NCBI GenBank assembly: GCA_032622095.1
Contig: CP136069.1
Span: forward strand, 121,200,126-121,264,125
Origin: Siphonodentalium dalli
Lineage: Eukaryota > Mollusca > Scaphopoda > Gadilida > Siphonodentaliidae
Length of the DNA stretch: 64,000 nt
Reading direction: 5' to 3'
Part shown: in pieces, positions 20,848 through 33,180 of the stretch
Numbering within the stretch: the first letter of the stretch is position 1
Layout of the letters: each line of letters begins with the position of its first letter
Position numbers and translations under genes: made by a program
Notes under the pieces: model-generated
The model's input: only the letters and a program-made list of their open reading frames with translations
Databases searched by the model: none
What the model was told of the DNA's origin: nothing

Positions 20848-21363
20848 CAGTAACAGTCAGAGGAAGTGGTATTTTAAGGCGCACCTTTCTTGCGATATTG
20901 AGCGTGCTTAATTTAGAAAAAGGCGTGATTATAGCACACTACCAAAAATCTTTCCCGCTTATTATTGCAATATTGAACGCAAAATATTGCGATACTAAGC
21001 GCGCTAAATTTCATACAGACCCGATAGTGTTATATTTATATTAGATCAATATTGTTCATATAGTGTACATATAGTGTATATATAGTGTACATATAGCATT
21101 TACAACTATATTATATACATATCTAAAACATTGTCTCTATTTATACAATAAACAATATAGAAGAAGCAATATAGAAAATTTAAATGTCACAATTTTGAGC
21201 GCAAGATGTCGCAATATTAAACGCAAAATATTGAGATATTAAGCGCAAAATATTGTAATAATATCACAAGCGACATGCTTATAAGCGTTTCCACTTGCAA
21301 TATTATTGCGATATTGAGCGCGAAAATAGCACGCTTAATATGCCACTTCTTTTACTGGTACTG
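20848..21363. mobile_element. 516-bp MITE with AATATTGCG repeats, TA target duplication
   Basis: Left end CAGTAACAGTCAGAGGAAGT; complement of right end CAGTACCAGTAAAAGAAGT. TA at 20846-20847 and 21364-21365. The subterminal zones hold about ten copies of TTGCRATATTGAGCGC-like words in both orientations. The middle has tandem ATATAGTGTACAT words. CAGT ends with TA flanks suggest Tc1/mariner-type mobilisation; this is an inference. Confidence 0.75.
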
Positions 21364-21393
21364 TATATCAACAGCTAGTTGGGATTGGAACCT

Positions 21394-21738
21394 TCAAGAC
21401 AACAGCAGATCCAATAATAACTGTGCGCGATGATTTGGCGACAATGGTCTCCTGTAGTCGCACATTTTCCATGAAATTTTAAAGCATGATGCATCAAACT
21501 GTATACTGGTATCACGACACTGACTTACATGTAGTATCAATAGCAGTGAGTCAGCCAAAGATAGTTTGTTAAGAACATCCAACCAATAGTGTAATCCCGG
21601 TAAATTGTCGTAATAACTTGACGATAACATGGCTAATGATGACAATGTCTCATATCCACACGTTTCATAGATAATTGATGAACACGGGATGAATTTTTCC
21701 GTGTAATTGTAAAGTTGGAATTGTAGATATGTGATCAC
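21394..21738 (-). CDS. Possible first coding exon, unknown product
   Basis: Minus-strand open frame of 114 codons from an ATG at 21738. Within it, after ...LADSLLLILH, a strong consensus splice donor (CAT/GTAAGT, intron starting at 21528) occurs, so a real exon would be 21529-21738. The peptide (SSLAMLSSSYYDNLPGLHYW, leucine-rich helix after it) matches no family I can name. No acceptor or second exon was found. It could be chance. Confidence 0.2.
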   Translation of the reverse strand: MITYLQFQLYNYTEKFIPCSSIIYETCGYETLSSLAMLSSSYYDNLPGLHYWLDVLNKLSLADSLLLILHVSQCRDTSIQFDASCFKISWKMCDYRRPLSPNHRAQLLLDLLLS

Positions 21739-22440
21739 CCGTCACTGTGCAGCGTCAGTTCATTGTTTACGGTGTTGTTGTTGGCACTGAAGCTCTTGTG
21801 AATTACACTGGTGCATACAGTACATGTACATGTATATCATCTCTTGTAAATGTACAAGCATGTGCTTTGAAACAATCAGATTCAGAAAACTGTCAACTGG
21901 ATTGTCAACATTCTAATAGTAATACTAATAGCTGTTCATTGGGTCGTTGTTGTTATTATTGTCACTGTTGGTTGACATCGAAGCTTGTGTCAATTGTACC
22001 TGTATCCTTCTGTATCAGAAAATGTGCCAGTGTTTTGATACTAAGTCACAACACTGCAATTTCGACATCAGCAATGCATCGAATGAAGTCAGACCCCGGA
22101 CGGCGGATCGCGCCATGATTGACATGAATCTCTACTCTCGAATTTAGTGGAAATTGTCAATGATTAAGCCGCTATTCGCTGAATTGCAACTTGCCCGGTT
22201 ATCAAATGAACCGAAATCAGACCGTCTTTACAGCTGTCCACAACCGAAAAGGTAACAGTTTCCCCCAAAATAACAACAGTTTGCTATCAACGATAAATCA
22301 TAAAATAATACATATTAAATGACAGCAGAGTAAGATTCAGTCATACTGTATGGAGTCATTGTCGTATATAATATGGTCGCGGATAAATATACAATTGAAT
22401 TTTGACGTCATGACTTTGAATCACGAAATTATTTAATTTA
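21739..22440. other. Unassigned DNA
   Basis: Open frames on the plus strand (21747-22118) look like chance. If the minus-strand exon is real, this would hold its 5' UTR and promoter. Confidence 0.3.
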
Positions 22441-22532
22441 GACAGTATGGGACCGTCAAACTGATGAAACGGTATGGAACCGTCGATTATGGCGGCCAGA
22501 AACCGTCGAACCGACAGTAACTTCTAACAGTG
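22441..22532. mobile_element. CACTA/EnSpm-like terminus (right end)
   Basis: Ends TTCTAACAGTG, the complement of the start at 631, preceded by repeated ACCGTC/ACGGT words. Related to the 631 terminus but not clearly its partner. Confidence 0.4.
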
Positions 22533-22869
22533 TCATGGGAAATGTAATAGTGACACTCAATACCCCGAATGGTGCTAGTTTTATCCCTTTTTCGAAACCG
22601 AAACAATGTTGAGTAAATGCTTACGTTGGATAAAAATTGCGGCCAAACTCAGTTATATTGAAATATTATCAACAACATCGGCAAAACACTACTATGAATG
22701 TTCAAAGCAAAACGTCTCCAAATTTGTCGTTATTTTTGTCTCCCTGCTGCTGCTGACATAACTGATATGTATTTTTTAAGCTCTTCAGATAAACTTAATC
22801 TGTTTCACATGTCTTGATTTCCCTGAAAAGTAACATAACTATGGAATCCTATTAGGGCCACTTGCTAAT
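22533..22869. other. Unassigned DNA
   Basis: No recognisable feature. Confidence 0.4.
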
Positions 22870-23045
22870 GGTGCTTTCGGCGCGCGCGGAAAGCGACAAA
22901 AGGTGCGCCAAATATATATAGTAACGCACCGAAAGCGACAAAATGTGCGCCGTTAGCGTTGTTGCGCGCACATTTTGTCGCTTTCGGCGCGCCGAAACAT
23001 GCGCTAATATCGCACATTTTGAAAGCGACAAAATGTGCGTTTCAA
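22870..23045. repeat. Clustered 20-bp repeats AAAGCGACAAAATGTGCG in both orientations
   Basis: Three direct copies (near 22880, 22930, 23021) and one inverted copy (near 22965) of GAAAGCGACAAAATGTGCG. Two of them form a hairpin around CGTTAGCGTTGTTG. This is likely the subterminal part of a DNA element whose ends I could not define. Confidence 0.65.
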
Positions 23046-23206
23046 ACTGTAACAAATGTCAAATATGTGCACAAAAGGTCTTTAGTAAAACATTTGCACG
23101 AGGTTGTAAAAAACGCGTTGTTTTGCCTCTCGGAACACCCACCCACCCCGGCATACCTTCCTACAAATGTTTTATTACCCCCCCCCCCTGATTATGGCAT
23201 AAATAA

Positions 23207-23345
23207 AATACACCCATAGTAGCCGACAGTACAAAATTTTCACCACTCATGTATTGTGATTTTAACAACTCGCCAAAATGCTCGTGGTTAAAACCACAAC
23301 CACTCGTGCTGAAAAGTTGGTATTCTCGGCTACTGTGGGTGTATT
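23207..23345. mobile_element. 139-bp foldback element
   Basis: AATACACCCATAGTAGCCGA at the left and its near-perfect complement at the right (one mismatch). The interior is partly palindromic around ACCACAACCACTCG. No ORF. Confidence 0.65.
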
Positions 23346-23380
23346 CTATATTAAATATGTCCGGGGTATGGTCCCCGAAT

Positions 23381-23600
23381 CAGTGACGTGGCTAAAGTTC
23401 CTACGTTGTGGAGTGTTAACCATTAATTTTGAAACCACCCCCTTGATCTAGACACCAAATTCCCAGCTTCGCGAGTTTCCATTTGCAATCCTCGCTTTGG
23501 ATTGAAACTTTCCAACTTGCATCAAGGCGTTCCAACTGTTGGATATTTCCAACCTGACAAAGACTGGAAAATTTCCTAATATTATGGTGTTCATTTCAAA
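23381..23600 (+). mobile_element. hAT-like 'TTTCCAAC' repeat, copy 4, partial
   Basis: Starts CAGTGACGTGGC and contains GAAACTTTCCAACTTG, GCGTTCCAACTGTTGG and ATATTTCCAACCTGAC. The right end is not found; related sequence may continue to about 24160. Confidence 0.5.
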
Positions 23601-25225
23601 CAAAACATTTGACTAAAGTCTAAGAGTTGAACCATATGCTACTGTTGGCACAAAAACAACAAATTTCCCACTGATTATTGGAAAATCAAACAAATTCAAC
23701 CTACGAATGTAAAATTAACAATCAATAGTGTGTCAGGCAGACAGTTGCGAACTGCTTCTGATACCAACTCTTAACCTGTTCCATTGTTACACCAAAGAAG
23801 CACGTCATATTGATATGTTGTGTAAATTGTCGCATTTAATTGCATCTGTTCTCAAGAAAATATTAGGTTATCACACTAAAGGAGAATATAGACGTAACAT
23901 TGAGTTAATATTATATATTGGGGCGTGGTTAAGTTTTGTTTTGGGGACCTTTTATCCATTCCCCACAAACGACCAATGATTACAGGGGCGTTACCACATT
24001 TACTCAAAACCAAAAAATATTATCCTACACAATAATAGACATGAGTATGTGTTATTTGGTTGGGGTAATGTTTTGTTTGAGGACATATGGGTCGTGGCGA
24101 CATCGACAACTTTCGTCAAAATTCAAGTTCCAATTATTTTGAAAGCTCAGGTTGGAAAATTTAAGACAAAAATAGGTTAAGATTAATCAAATTAGAGTTT
24201 GATTTTTCAATCCGTATTAATTTTGTGAAAAATATATTTGTTCTTTTAGTCCAATGGCTTCTACAATAGACTACCCATTTTGAAATGTTTAAATCAATTT
24301 GGCGATATGACCAATATACAAGCAGTACCGCATGCATAACGTTCGAATAATTATACATAAAGTAGAAGCAAGCCATGTGTTATGTATGTTAAGATATAAC
24401 TATGGAATTTACTGTCGAAGATGATGCTATCAAGTCAACTAAGAGGAGATCTAGAGGTGACATACATAGTGTTCAACAATGCACTAATATCCAAGAACGC
24501 GACTTATTAGTCCAGTTAAAGTAACGAGTGCAGTGTACAAGACGCAAGAAGTTGGCATTGTCCGAATAATGAACCTTGCAAATGCACGGATGGAATTCCA
24601 GTATTGGTCAAGTTCTGATCAAGGGGTGTATGTGTGAAAATGTTAACTGCAAAGAACGTTCTTTAAGTAAAGTTGTAATCTGTTGCAATCGGGACTTTGT
24701 AATATTTACATGTTATCCTGCTGCTGGATATAATTTTGTATAAGCTACTGCAAGAGAATCCGATCAATGTCTGCTCGTCTGGCGAAACCATCAAAGGTTT
24801 GGGAGGATAACAACGTACTTGTGCCAGTGTGCGAGCATGGTATTTTGTGTTGCACACATAATGTGAATATTATTGCACGTCAATGCGACCGTCAGAACGT
24901 CATACACGATTTGAATTTATAATATTACTTGGATGGCAGGTCTGATTTGTCCTGCATTGTGCATTCAAGCAGATGCCACAACTCGGCATCCAATAATATA
25001 TCAAAATATCGGCGCTGAACTGATGTGGGTTATTTTCTGTTTTCTTAATTACATCAGAAATATATTCTTTAGACTATATAAAGAATAGTCAACAACGACC
25101 ATGCCTGCAACAACACAAGGATAACCCACATGGTAAATTCCAGATATTCAAGGAGGTGAATATAAACTGGTTTCTCTTACGATTATATGTCTTCGGACGA
25201 ATTTCCAATCAATGTTCTACAAAAC

Positions 25226-25298
25226 AAGACAGCCAAACAGCGACATTATACATATAGCTTCTTCTGCAGAACTGCAAACAACTGGAACAATATATAGT
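25226..25298 (+). pseudogene. Possible LINE RT C-terminal scrap
   Basis: Reads KTAKQRHYTYSFFCRTANNW then NNI and a stop. The YSFFxRTxxxWN pattern is the conserved C-terminal block of CR1/L2/Jockey-type reverse transcriptases. Only about 24 codons are present, so the call is tentative. Confidence 0.4.
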
Positions 25299-27659
25299 GG
25301 CTATATCTCTTGGAGATGACTGATTATTATTTCTTCAAGAGAAATCTGCTAGTTTAATTTAAATTTAGTGACACAACATCATGTTGATTGCCATTATATG
25401 ACTATAATTATCAGTCCACACAAACTCGTTCGATGGGCCTGAGGGCCTTTTTCGAGTATATCATGTAAATGTAAAACAGATGCGTCATGCAAGCGAATTT
25501 CTGAATACGTATGTATGCGAACGCTGAATCCAGTTCATGACAAATCAAGGAAATATTATATATCATAATATGTTCGATTCGAATAAATAAATTTGCGTTC
25601 ATAAAATAATCTATATGGGTCGACACCTTTTCTAAGTTGTAATGTTCACGAATTGTGGCTAATCTGAACGAATGGAGAACAGCCATGTTTACATAACATT
25701 CAAAAACATAGATATTGTGAGATATTTAACTATTGACTGTCCATAACTGGCCATAAATCGACTTCTTTGCTATCTGTTTACGTATGTTTCTAATATGGTG
25801 GAAGGAGCTATCTTTCAGAGCTTAGTTGTATCGTTTGCTGCATTCGCGGAGAAAAATGTGACTATTACGCCCCCCGGGTGTATAATCAGCTACTGTTTCT
25901 TGGTATTCAATGGGCGCATGGAGGTTTTATTTATAGAAATGGGGATTTTTTGGGTCACATTAAAAGTTGTAGTGCGACCCAGAGGCCGAGTCCGATAAAA
26001 GGTGTGGTTGTGAATTTCAATTTCGTTTATTGTCGTTTACATTATTATTTCATGCAGCGGGCGTCTCTCGAGACATGCTTGATTGACCCATTGTTTGTTA
26101 TTCGCATGCCAAGAAGTGCGAGCCGATTAATTCTAACGGGAATTCGCGCGTTAACCATTAGCGCACTGCGCGTTGTATTTCTATTGTTCATTAACCTGCT
26201 TTGTTGCATTGTTATTTGAACATATTTCGTTTATTTTCACGTGACATAAATCGGAATGCTATCTACTATTATACTGCACGGGTATTTGAGGATGGTATAA
26301 GAAATTTAATTAGAACATGAATCCTACGAGGTGTTTGTTTATATCGGTGTCCAATGTTTTTGTTATTGTTTTGTCCAAGTACGTTCTGGCATAGGTACGT
26401 TTTATCGGACATCCCCTATTGGGTCAATGTTACTCACGAATTACTGTGAACGAAGTATGGACGTCCGATAGGATTTTAAGGTAGTCATCTACACAGGAAA
26501 GTGTGCAGGAAGTTTACCAATTTTGTCGACTTGATAGTATACCATCGTTATAATTTCATAAATTTCATTTATAATGCGTAATAATTTTGGCAACATTTCT
26601 CGCCGAATGTGTTCGCTATTAAATGCCCTTATTGGATTATCGATGGTGAATAGAAAAGTTCACCGCGCACAGAGTAATGATAAATAATAGTTTGTTCGTG
26701 CACGGACAATATCCACCATGCGGTCTAAAACTCTCCTTATATAATACACCATATTAAACTTTATCGGGGCATCAATGTGCTCCCGAAGAGACTGCATCAG
26801 TGATAAACGGTGTGGCATTTTGTTTGGTCATTTTCAGCGCATGCATTCGCAAGCAATTAGACTTATGCTAGTATGCGACAAATTGCAAATCGCAACATAT
26901 GTAAAGTCGTGCGAATTCATGCTTTCTCCATCCATCCGGAAACTACTAGCCAAGAGATCGACAGAAAATCTGGACAAAAGGCAACTAGTCGATATAAAAA
27001 TAGTCGATGGACACAATGCGTGCTATAGTTTTATGATTAGTGATATCGCTGGTACTATGACACTATGAGCTAACACAATCTCACATATTTCACTAAGATC
27101 AACGACAGATTATTGTAGATTTCTTACAGGCGACAGATCGCATGTGCACGATTCACAATAAGTGTATCATGGTATGGCTGACTTAAAATATGATTAACCA
27201 ATCGTAAGTTGCGAGTTTGGTCGTTTATCATAGATATCCAATCGTTAGTCGATATGTTAACTTGACGAGCAATTGCCAGTGCAAGGTTACTCATTACATT
27301 GTGTGTTTGTAAAGTGTGTATGTGAGTACAAATCATGGTCATATCGAGTACTACAACTGATTTTGGTGATCTTTGTTTTTAATAATCACAACCGTTCAGT
27401 TTGTGAAAACAAAATATTATTTTTCTGTTACAACATTATATCGATATTGTGACCATCCTATGATTCCAAACGCCCCTCGTGTCATTACATATCGAGAGAG
27501 ACAGAGACTTAGTTATAGTGGACTCCTGTATCTATAGGCGAGATACCATTGATCTTGTTAAGTACATGTGGTTTGCTAATGTTGCCTATAATCCCGCCAG
27601 TATCACTCAATGTGACACTTCGTGTACATCGCTCATCAACGTTGGTCAGAGACTTTCTG

Positions 27660-27910
27660 GCAAATATGGCTTGGTGGCGACTCGCCCCTCCCTATTTTGA
27701 AGAGATGTAAGGTGCCAGGCGTTTATTTCCCAACACCCCTAAACCCCATATTGCCATGTCCCTGTTCGTGGTATTTCCAGCTGGTAATACAATTCCACAG
27801 GGGGCGAACCGACCCCTTATCAATACGTTCATGTGTAGCAGATGTGGGCATATGAACCGGTTTAAGGTAGTGACAATCGAATATGTATGTTGAGCACCCC
27901 ATACCACGAC
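27660..27910. mobile_element. hAT-like repeat ends, two fragments
   Basis: A GCCATGTCCCTG end at about 27760-27771 and a CCACGACCCTCTAG end near 27904, with runs of CACCCC. These match the right ends of the hAT-like family but no left ends are resolved. Confidence 0.35.
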
Positions 27911-28302
27911 CCTCTAGTCACGTTCCTTAACGTTGTAGCTTTCAATACATTTTCATAGTACTCTAAACTGCTTTGTAATTGGGAAATGATAGCGTTTACA
28001 AGAAAACGTAATATTTGTGATTTATGTTTGTAATATGTTCATAGTATTAGCGGAATGAGAAATTGTTATTTCTTACAAACAATTGTGGATTCTAACAAAC
28101 AAAACTTGTCATAGTATTGACCCCTGGCCTACTGCATCATAACATAAATCTATGCACGTTCTTGCAATTGGAACACAGACAAACAATTGGGTTTTTAGTG
28201 TGGGGTTATCTTCCAAAGTAAGGGAACATAATTTAGCCAAAAGGGCCCCCGGGGAAGTGGTCTCAGTCGGTATAAGGGCATGCACATGATATGCATCATA
28301 TT

Positions 28303-28429
28303 AGTAAGCCATCGTTAATTTGGCACCTACTGGTATTTTTATTAGTAAGCCATCGTTAATTTGGCACCTACTGGTATTTTTATTAGTAAGCCATCCCACG
28401 TTAATTTGGCACCTACTGGTATTTTTATT
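28303..28429 (+). repeat. 41-bp tandem repeat, three copies
   Basis: AGTAAGCCATCGTTAATTTG and the following 21 bases are repeated at 28303, 28344 and 28385. The first two copies are identical; the third has a 4-base insertion (CCAC). The near identity indicates a recent expansion. Confidence 0.9.
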
Positions 28430-28839
28430 TTAAACTGTCACTCTCACTACCACACGGACAACAATGCGAAAATGCATCAATGGATATATTCATCTCTACT
28501 TGATTCTCAGCATACTAAGGAGTAGAAGCCGGTGACGTATAAGAAGAATTATTAACCATTAGACGCTGATTGCGACGCTGGTTCTCTTTCATCCATCATA
28601 TTTCTGATCCATATAATACTTAAAGAATTATCTGTGTTCATGTATCAGTCGCTTAACGAGGATCGGCAGTTTATATGTGTAGCGGAGTTATTTTCTTGTA
28701 CAACAACGGCACCATCCCCTTGAACAGAATATGAGACAATACACTATGAGAATTGTTATATTTAACTGCATGACACTATCTGGTGACCCTGTTCAAGTCA
28801 AAATAACAATTAATATTACAATCACTGTTCTTTTGAATT

Positions 28840-29060
28840 CCTTGTATCGTGGAGCTGTCTACAATTCATATAATGGGAATAGGTGACATTTGTTTTCAAA
28901 TTTGTTATAATTATCTCTCTTCCCGTCCCTGGCCCACAGACAACACCACACACTTATATTCCTGGTGTTATGGATTTGTCTACAGATTGGTTTGATGGAA
29001 ATCAACAAAATATGCTTTACAAACATTGCTGTCCTCCTCTAACCCCGTCTTTGACTCGGA
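28840..29060 (+). repeat. Fragment related to the ~140-bp Helitron-like core
   Basis: TTCCTTGTATCGTGGAG and TTCCTGGTGTTATGGA...TTGGTTTGATGGAAATC parallel the core repeats at 5.8-6.8 kb. No GACA tail is seen here. Confidence 0.45.
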
Positions 29061-29390
29061 CGTCATCGGTTTAGCACTTTAAAAATTCACGATCCTTAAA
29101 CAAATATAAAAAAATACTTGCAATCACCACTATTCATATGGCACAGGCATGACGACAATACACAGGCATGGCGACAATACTTAGAAGCATCCATCCCTTA
29201 CACGTTGAAAAAAATACAAAATATGACAATATAGAACGCTCTTTATTACCTACCGCTGTTGTTAAATGAAAGAATGGACGCTCAGTGCTTTTTTTCTTGG
29301 CTGACACAAATTCAAAACGTGTTGAAACTTCCTGTTTTCAATGTCGATAATGGCCATCAAATCATCCTATGTGAATGCTAATGGGTAGAA

Positions 29391-29515
29391 TATATGATTT
29401 TCTGGTATATAATACGTATGGGTGGTTGTTTGTGGTGTCGAATAGGACATGACATCAATAGGCCGCATCATTGTGTTCATTGTGTCACGAGCGTGCGTAT
29501 AATCCTCCCCAACAT
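29391..29515 (+). repeat. ~115-bp direct repeat, first copy
   Basis: Diverged copy of 29945-30060: TTCTGGTATA, ATGGTTGTT, GTGTCGAAT.GGACATG, CATCATTGT.TT.ATTG, CACGA.CGTG in the same order. Confidence 0.6.
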
Positions 29516-29790
29516 TAGTTGATTTGACCCAATAATTAAGTATTTATTCACCAAATGTTGAGTTAAAAAAATCGGCTAACGCAGGAGTGAAATTAATATT
29601 GGATAAATTGGTACCCTGCGTTCAGTAAAAACATTGCCCAAAATTGGATAAGATTAACCCAAATTGGGTAGCATATGCTTTACCTAAAAAAACGCAATAA
29701 GTTACTAAACGTTCGCGTGGTGCTATATGCAACATTGTGTTGGATAAAAACATTACCCGATTTGGATACAATTTTACTCTACGCGATTTG

Positions 29791-29949
29791 CAGTGTATGT
29801 TCGTGGCTAGGAGCTATTATTTGCAGTGTATGCTCGTGGCTAGGAGCTATTATTTACAGTGTATGCTCGTGGCTAGGAGCTATTATTTACAGTGTATGCT
29901 CGTGGCTAGGAGCTATTATTTACAGTGTATGCTCGTGGCTAGGAGCTAA
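29791..29949 (+). repeat. 33-bp minisatellite that stays in frame
   Basis: CAGTGTATGCTCGTGGCTAG and the next 13 bases repeat at 29791, 29824, 29857, 29890 and 29923 (last copy partial). The unit is 11 codons, so one plus-strand frame (29675-30016) encodes repeated YSVCSWLGAII. No other coding evidence; probably a minisatellite rather than a protein. Confidence 0.9.
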
Positions 29950-30060
29950 TATGTTCTGGTATAGAACACGTATAGATGGTTGTTTTCTAGTGTCGAATCG
30001 GACATGGCATGAATAAACCACATCATTGTATTAATTGCGCCACGAACGTGTGTATACGCG
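29945..30060 (+). repeat. ~115-bp direct repeat, second copy
   Basis: Partner of 29391-29515; the minisatellite lies between the two copies. Confidence 0.6.
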
Positions 30061-30731
30061 TTTTGTGGGAATCAACGTCGAATATTTCTTCTATTAATTT
30101 TGGTGAAGAACCACGACCCCATCCACACCAATGACCCAGATAGGGACACTTTCGCTAGTTTTAAACCCACAAATGTTACGGCCGTTAGACCTATTTGGTG
30201 TCCTATATATGGCCACATCAATTTATTTAGTGGACTTTCAGACAGACACCAACACATTCGAAAATATCTAGATACAAGATGAAACCATACTGCATGTATC
30301 GCTTCAAATAATGAGATCTGAACCTGCCACCTGCATTATTGTGACTCACTTTCCGGTTACTTTGGGGAGAAACTGTTGTTTTGCGAATGGAAGAGTTATA
30401 TCAAACAACATTAATAATATCAAAATCGATCTAAACTAAGAATTCATTGGACATGGGAGTTTTGCAATCACGAATTGTCATTTCAATGTTTGGCATTTCA
30501 GGCAAAAATGTTACATAACGATTGCATACAAGACCATTTTATTCGGTATTTATCAGACCAAGTTGCAGATGATCCGTGGAATTTTACAAAATAATCGCTT
30601 ATTATCAGGACGTACTTCACCTCTAGGATTTATAGATAGTAGATTTTAGAAGTAAAGTATGCGCAACAATTATTACCATTGATTGGATACTCCCAACTTG
30701 TCCTATAGTATTTACAGATCATCAATATTAT
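30061..30731. other. Unassigned DNA
   Basis: No recognised gene or repeat; a 61-codon minus-strand frame at 30072-30257 is unassigned. Confidence 0.4.
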
Positions 30732-33180
30732 TAGTCCAGGAGATATTGGCAAACCTCTGCACCCCCAGGACTCAACTTTACCCCACTAATTTTCTTCCTT
30801 AAGGTCTCCTCTAATTTTATTCACTTGTTAACAAGAAAAAAAAGTGGCCGCAGAGACTCCAGACAAGATGGCGTCCATCATGGCGGCCATTTTTTGTATA
30901 TGCACCAGGTCTCTTTGATCGCCGTTATAGTAAAGATGATGTCACATGCGGTCTTGTTTTCCGTTCGATTCGTTATGGTGATATACAACCCTTACAAATT
31001 AGCCAAAAATCCGACACAAAACTCCAATATGGCGGCCAAGATGGCCGCCGAAATGTGAAAATTTGCTATTTTTCGGACATTTCACCACCTTTCGTTTGTC
31101 TCTGTGGGAAAATATTGGCACCTTGACGTGATTTTATACATTTATCGTCTAGAAGAGTCATTGACGAATACAGAGGGACCATAATATTCATTCCTTGGCG
31201 GATATTTTTGTCCGATATCACGTTTTCCCAATTGCCGGTATAATCCGGTCAAAGCCAAAACGACGCTAATAACGCAATGTCTGTTTCGAATCAATGAGTG
31301 TTATTGCTATTATTACTCCAGCCATGATTATATATGTGCAGGAGATACTCGAGCTATGATTCCTCTTATACCTGAGTTGAGTAATATTCACCCAAATCCA
31401 AGATGGCGGCCAAAATGGCCACCAGAAATAGAAAAATCGCCGAAAATCGCTGATTTTAACATCAGTGAGAGTTATTGTCACGACAACTCCACACCTGCTT
31501 ACTATTGTGAGTTGGGAACACTTAGTCGAATAACTGTCCATATGTTGCATCCAAATAAAGTCCCCCAAATCCAAAATGGCGCCCACAATGGCGGACAATT
31601 TTTGAAAAATCACCGAAATTCCCTCATGTTCACATCATTGGGCATTATTGTCGAGAAAACTCCACACATGCTGACAGTTGAGTTGTAAATACTGAGGTGA
31701 AGTAATTACCTTTCATCCCATGCAAGAAATGGTTTTCCAAATATAAGATGGCGGCCAAAATGGCGACCGATATTTGAAAACACGCCTACATTCCTTTACT
31801 TTCTTACGATGGGCGTTATTGTTTCGCGAATTCTACCCACCATCACATGTTGATATGGAATATTGGTATGAAGTATTCATTTGAGTTTGGCAATTGATAC
31901 TCAAGGTCAAGATGGAAGCTAAACTGGAGGCCAGAAATTGAAAAGAAATCAATTTTCAACTTTTTTTCATAGTATCGACGAAACCATATATTAGTTCAAC
32001 TTAAAACGTATCAAAACGCATAACATTGATCGTGTCCTTCTGGAAGTACGAACACCCACACTTAATATAGCGATGTGTCATTTCGAAATCCATTTTACAC
32101 TTCGCGCCGATAATGGCCGTAACCGTAGGTGCGCCGAATAGCCATATTAGAACAGTTACCTGGTAAAAGATTCTGATTTGCCACGTCCTTAATGATCTGG
32201 ACCAGTTTCCATTTCTTTGCCTGATAAATCTAGGTCGCTCACACCGACAAAGTATTCAACACTTCCCGTGAGAAGGGTCCCTTTAATCATAACCTTTCAA
32301 ACAATTAATTTCCCGGTGTCTGGCTTAAGATTTTAGATGCTTGCTAAATATGGGATTTGTTCGTTATCTTGAACTAGAAAGGCATATGGTCGATAAGTAT
32401 ACAAGCTTACAGAAGGTCATCTCTATGTATGTCTTTCTCATACCCCGTGGGGATAATGACATGTATACCTGGCGAACTTCCCAGTTAACTAGTCACTTCT
32501 CAATAGATGGTTCAACTCACAAACATAGCGAACGTATTGGCATACGTGGACAACTTCGGCAGTGTTTCGGAGGTAGCTAGCTGTTTCATTCCATTGGACA
32601 GATGCCCATCTGCTAAGGAGAATACCATAATGTACCGACTACCCACACTTCTTGACCATGATCCTAAGCAAACTGACGTCCCGCAGTCGTCTCGTCGAAT
32701 AGCTCCCAGCAGAGAAGAACAATACTCGCGGTGCTAGTTTGTGGACATGCGCCATGACAGTGGGAATGAAATGGGCCACGGTATACAACCCTACACCAGG
32801 TGCATGTTTCAATATAGAATGTCATGCGTGTTGGTCTTTTTGGTGTGGTAAGATTGTATTTCCACATCCGTTTCAAGGCCGTTCTGTATCAACATGACCA
32901 GACGTATACTTTTGTCTGGATATACTATCCTAGCCAGTCGGATGGGCTAAAGGATAATATCTTTATGGAATGAAGGTATGCATTGTTGTTATGATCTCTC
33001 AGGGTTAGTGTCAGTATATGGGTGGTATTATTCAAGAAAATGTCTGGAACTGTGGTGCATTTATTTCACTGTGTGTTTAAAAAAACAATTTATAGTCTCG
33101 ATGGCAATGGATGAGAACGTTGGTGAACGTGACCTTTATGATAATATAGCTTTATATTATATAACTTTAGAATATAGTAG
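30732..33180 (+). repeat. Left arm of the giant palindrome
   Basis: Carries the uninterrupted version of the site (GGAGTAATAATAGCAAT on the complementary strand) where the right arm holds a 2.2-kb insertion. Confidence 0.75.

Larger units (their letters stand above)
23601..28302. other. Long stretch with no convincing gene
   Basis: Several 70-110-codon frames (for example 25411-25686 minus, 25878-26219 plus, 26775-27068 plus) match no domain I know. Only the two fragments listed separately (25226-25298, 27660-27910) could be assigned. Confidence 0.4.

Noticed and set aside
24401-24526. Small ORF starting MEFTVEDDAIKSTKRRS
   Set aside because: Only 41 codons, no homologue that I recognise and no context to support expression.
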